A program made the translations under genes and the position numbers. The notes beneath the pieces are model-generated. The model did not search any database, had not been told where the DNA came from, and worked only from the letters and a program-made list of their open reading frames with translations. A stretch of 64,000 bases of DNA from Halapricum salinum (lineage in GTDB: Archaea > Halobacteriota > Halobacteria > Halobacteriales > Haloarculaceae). Numbering within the stretch: the stretch's first letter is position 1; every line of letters starts with the position of its first letter. Positions 62,619 through 64,000 of this stretch are shown in pieces. Location of the stretch: NCBI RefSeq assembly GCF_004799665.1, contig NZ_CP031310.1:1046887-1110886 (forward strand), given 5' to 3'.

Positions 62619-62779
62619 CATCCCTGCTTCTCGCTCGACGGCCAAAACGGTGTCTCATGCGAGTCGACGGCCGACAAACTGGGAGTCAGCACCGACGCGA
62701 CATGATCGCCAACTATTATTTACGGAGCGTGTTTTCGCCTCTATATGCAGAGACGTTACGGAGACGTGCGGGTGGGACG

Positions 62780-62968
62780 ATGAACAAGTACGGGGTGTAT
62801 CTCGCTGTGGGATTGGCGGTGACTGCTGCACTCGTGGGCGGTCTGATCACTATCAACGGCTCGGTCACCGAACTGATAATGTTGGTTCGGCTCCTCGGGG
62901 CGGGAATCGTTCTCGTGGGGCTGTCGGTGGTCACACTTGCGGTCGTCGTCCTCCGACAGCACGATTGA
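62780..62968 (+). CDS. Small two-span membrane protein (62 aa)
   Basis: MNKYGVYLAVGLAVTAALVGGLITINGSVTELIMLVRLLGAGIVLVGLSVVTLAVVVLRQHD: two membrane segments around a short polar loop, and a basic end. A gggtggga stretch lies just before the ATG. It is 90 bases before the DUF4129-type gene and may be cotranscribed. Function unknown. Confidence 0.6.
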   Translation: MNKYGVYLAVGLAVTAALVGGLITINGSVTELIMLVRLLGAGIVLVGLSVVTLAVVVLRQHD

Positions 62969-63058
62969 TCCGGACCGATCCCCGAGGATGTGGCTGTCCG
63001 CTTTCCTACCGGTGGAATCTCGAAGAATTTTTCATCCGTTGCTGACAGGGTACGGACA

Positions 63059-63961
63059 GTGGATCGAAAGCGGGTCATCGTCTTCGGGGTGGGACTCGTC
63101 TGTGCACTCACGTTAGCGACGGCCGCAGCGTCTATCGCTTCCGAGTCGTCAGGTTCGTTCGCTGGATCACCGACGGTCGACGTCGAGGGCGGGCTGTTCG
63201 GTGATCTGCTGGGAGCGCTCCAGTTCGACGGCGGTCCGGTCGCGAGCGTGCTGAACGTGCTGGTCTTTCTCCCCGGACTCGTCGGACTGGCGGTCATCGG
63301 CTACGGGATCGCGAACTATCTGGGCGCCGCGGAGATGGCTGGGCCAGTGGTGATGGTCCTGTTTGGGCTGGCTGCGATGGCGCTGTTCCCGATGGCGAGC
63401 GTCAGCCAGGATTTTCTGCGGAAGGCGGAGGGAACAAGCGGCGAACTGGCCCCGACTGTCGAGTCGGCGGTCAGCAGTGGTCCCGAGATCACGGTGTTTC
63501 TGACTCCACTGGTCGGGCTCGTCGTACTCGTCGGCCTGGGCGTCGCCGCGGTGGTGTTGACGCGCGGAGACGAACCCGAGGACCCGTCGACGGAGCCGAC
63601 GGAGCTGCGAGAGATGCGCGATCTCCAGGGGGTCGGTGCGGCCGCCGGCCGCGCTGCCGAGGAACTGGCGGCCGACGAATCGTTCGAGAACGCAGTCTAC
63701 GAGGCCTGGACGCGGATGACGCGGTCGCTGTCGGTCGAGAACCCAGAGACGACGACGCCCGGCGAGTTCGCCGACCACGCCGTCGCGGCCGGAGTCGATC
63801 CCGGCGATGTCGAGGAACTGACGCGGCTGTTCGAGGTCGTCCGGTACGGACAGACACCGGTCACCGACGACCGCCGTGAACGTGCCCGGTCGGCACTCGA
63901 ACGGATCGAGGCGACCTACGCGGGGGACGACGGGACCGACACGAGGGAGCACGATGAGTAA
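63059..63961 (+). CDS. DUF4129-domain-type membrane protein
   Basis: About 300 residues from the GTG at 63059. A signal-like helix (VIVFGVGLVCALTLATAAASIA), three further membrane segments (VLNVLVFLPGLVGLAVIGYGIANYL; VVMVLFGLAAMALFPMASV; VFLTPLVGLVVLVGLGVAAVVL), and a C-terminal cytoplasmic domain with NAVYEAWTRMTRSLSVENPETTTPGEFADHAVAAG and RLFEVVRYGQTPVTDDRRERARSAL, which is the DUF4129 pattern seen next to transglutaminase/DUF58 clusters. GTG 63059 is favoured by gaatttttc about 28 bases upstream; an earlier GTG at 62990 is possible. Confidence 0.72.
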   Translation: MDRKRVIVFGVGLVCALTLATAAASIASESSGSFAGSPTVDVEGGLFGDLLGALQFDGGPVASVLNVLVFLPGLVGLAVIGYGIANYLGAAEMAGPVVMVLFGLAAMALFPMASVSQDFLRKAEGTSGELAPTVESAVSSGPEITVFLTPLVGLVVLVGLGVAAVVLTRGDEPEDPSTEPTELREMRDLQGVGAAAGRAAEELAADESFENAVYEAWTRMTRSLSVENPETTTPGEFADHAVAAGVDPGDVEELTRLFEVVRYGQTPVTDDRRERARSALERIEATYAGDDGTDTREHDE

Positions 63962-64000
63962 GTCACTGTTCGACGAGGCGTCGGTCGAGGGAGACGAGGA
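63954..64000 (+). CDS. Start of a further gene, cut by the window end
   Basis: ATG at 63954 overlaps the DUF4129 stop by eight bases and reads MSKSLFDEASVEGDE before the window ends. The overlap shows it to be in the same operon. Too short to identify; in related clusters the next gene is a further membrane or DUF58-type protein. Confidence 0.5.
   Translation, partial: MSKSLFDEASVEGDE

Overview
The window is a gene-dense haloarchaeal chromosome segment. It has high GC, very acidic proteins, twin-arginine export signals on most secreted proteins, many leaderless genes with a TATA-like box 25-30 bases upstream, archaeal ribosomal proteins S24e and S27ae, archaeal Trm1, and a class III (PhaEC) polyhydroxyalkanoate synthase cluster. 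The mix (PHA synthesis, a family 97 glycoside hydrolase, Lrp-glnA, an aglM-type UDP-glucose dehydrogenase) suits a sugar-using member of Halobacteria, probably near Haloarculaceae; I cannot name the genus. No tRNA, rRNA, CRISPR array, transposase or integrase is recognisable.

Layout. 1-596: N-terminal part of a Tat-exported GH97 enzyme. 683-1672: DUF5808 protein and an XTP/dITP pyrophosphatase. 1723-5374: PHA locus, with a MaoC/PhaJ-type hydratase divergent from phaR-phaP-phaE-phaC. 5425-13320: housekeeping and small conserved haloarchaeal genes (LOG-like protein, S27ae/S24e, Nmad3-like protein, RAD55-type ATPase with a small partner, PHP esterase, cupin, alanine dehydrogenase-like protein). 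13377-18302: UDP-glucose dehydrogenase, then a divergent pair of a membrane J-like protein lacking HPD and a short Hsp70. 18506-26403: phosphate uptake operon pstS-pstC-pstA-pstB-phoU plus an AbrB-PhoU regulator broken by a one-base frameshift.

26507-33274: the nadA-nadB-nadC operon. The 3' end of nadC is present twice as a 43-base direct repeat (26816-26858 and 29476-29518). The repeats bracket about 2.6 kb with two exported-protein genes, one clearly AT-richer than its surroundings; I read this as a small island integrated at the nadC 3' end. 33300-42109: an amidohydrolase, a spondin-domain lipoprotein, a three-gene ABC exporter divergent from a GbsR-type repressor with an operator-like palindrome on the exporter start codon, hisS, and small genes. 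42172-47915: a sugar-nucleotide epimerase, a 355-base non-coding stretch with strong hairpins (candidate structured RNA), a winged-helix/membrane protein pair, a UvrD-type helicase and a MATE exporter. 48019-53087: two tandem paralogous sensor kinases, a SWIM protein and a lipoprotein. 53245-64000: trm1, membrane proteins, PAP2 phosphatase, glnA divergent from an Lrp regulator, a STAND-type ATPase with a nuclease-like tail, a radical SAM protein with a helix-hairpin-helix tail, and the start of a DUF4129-type cluster.

The points most worth following are the nadC 3'-end island, the candidate RNA at 43135-43400, the HPD-less J-like/Hsp70 pair, the homopolymer frameshift in the phosphate regulator, and several operator-like palindromes at leaderless starts.
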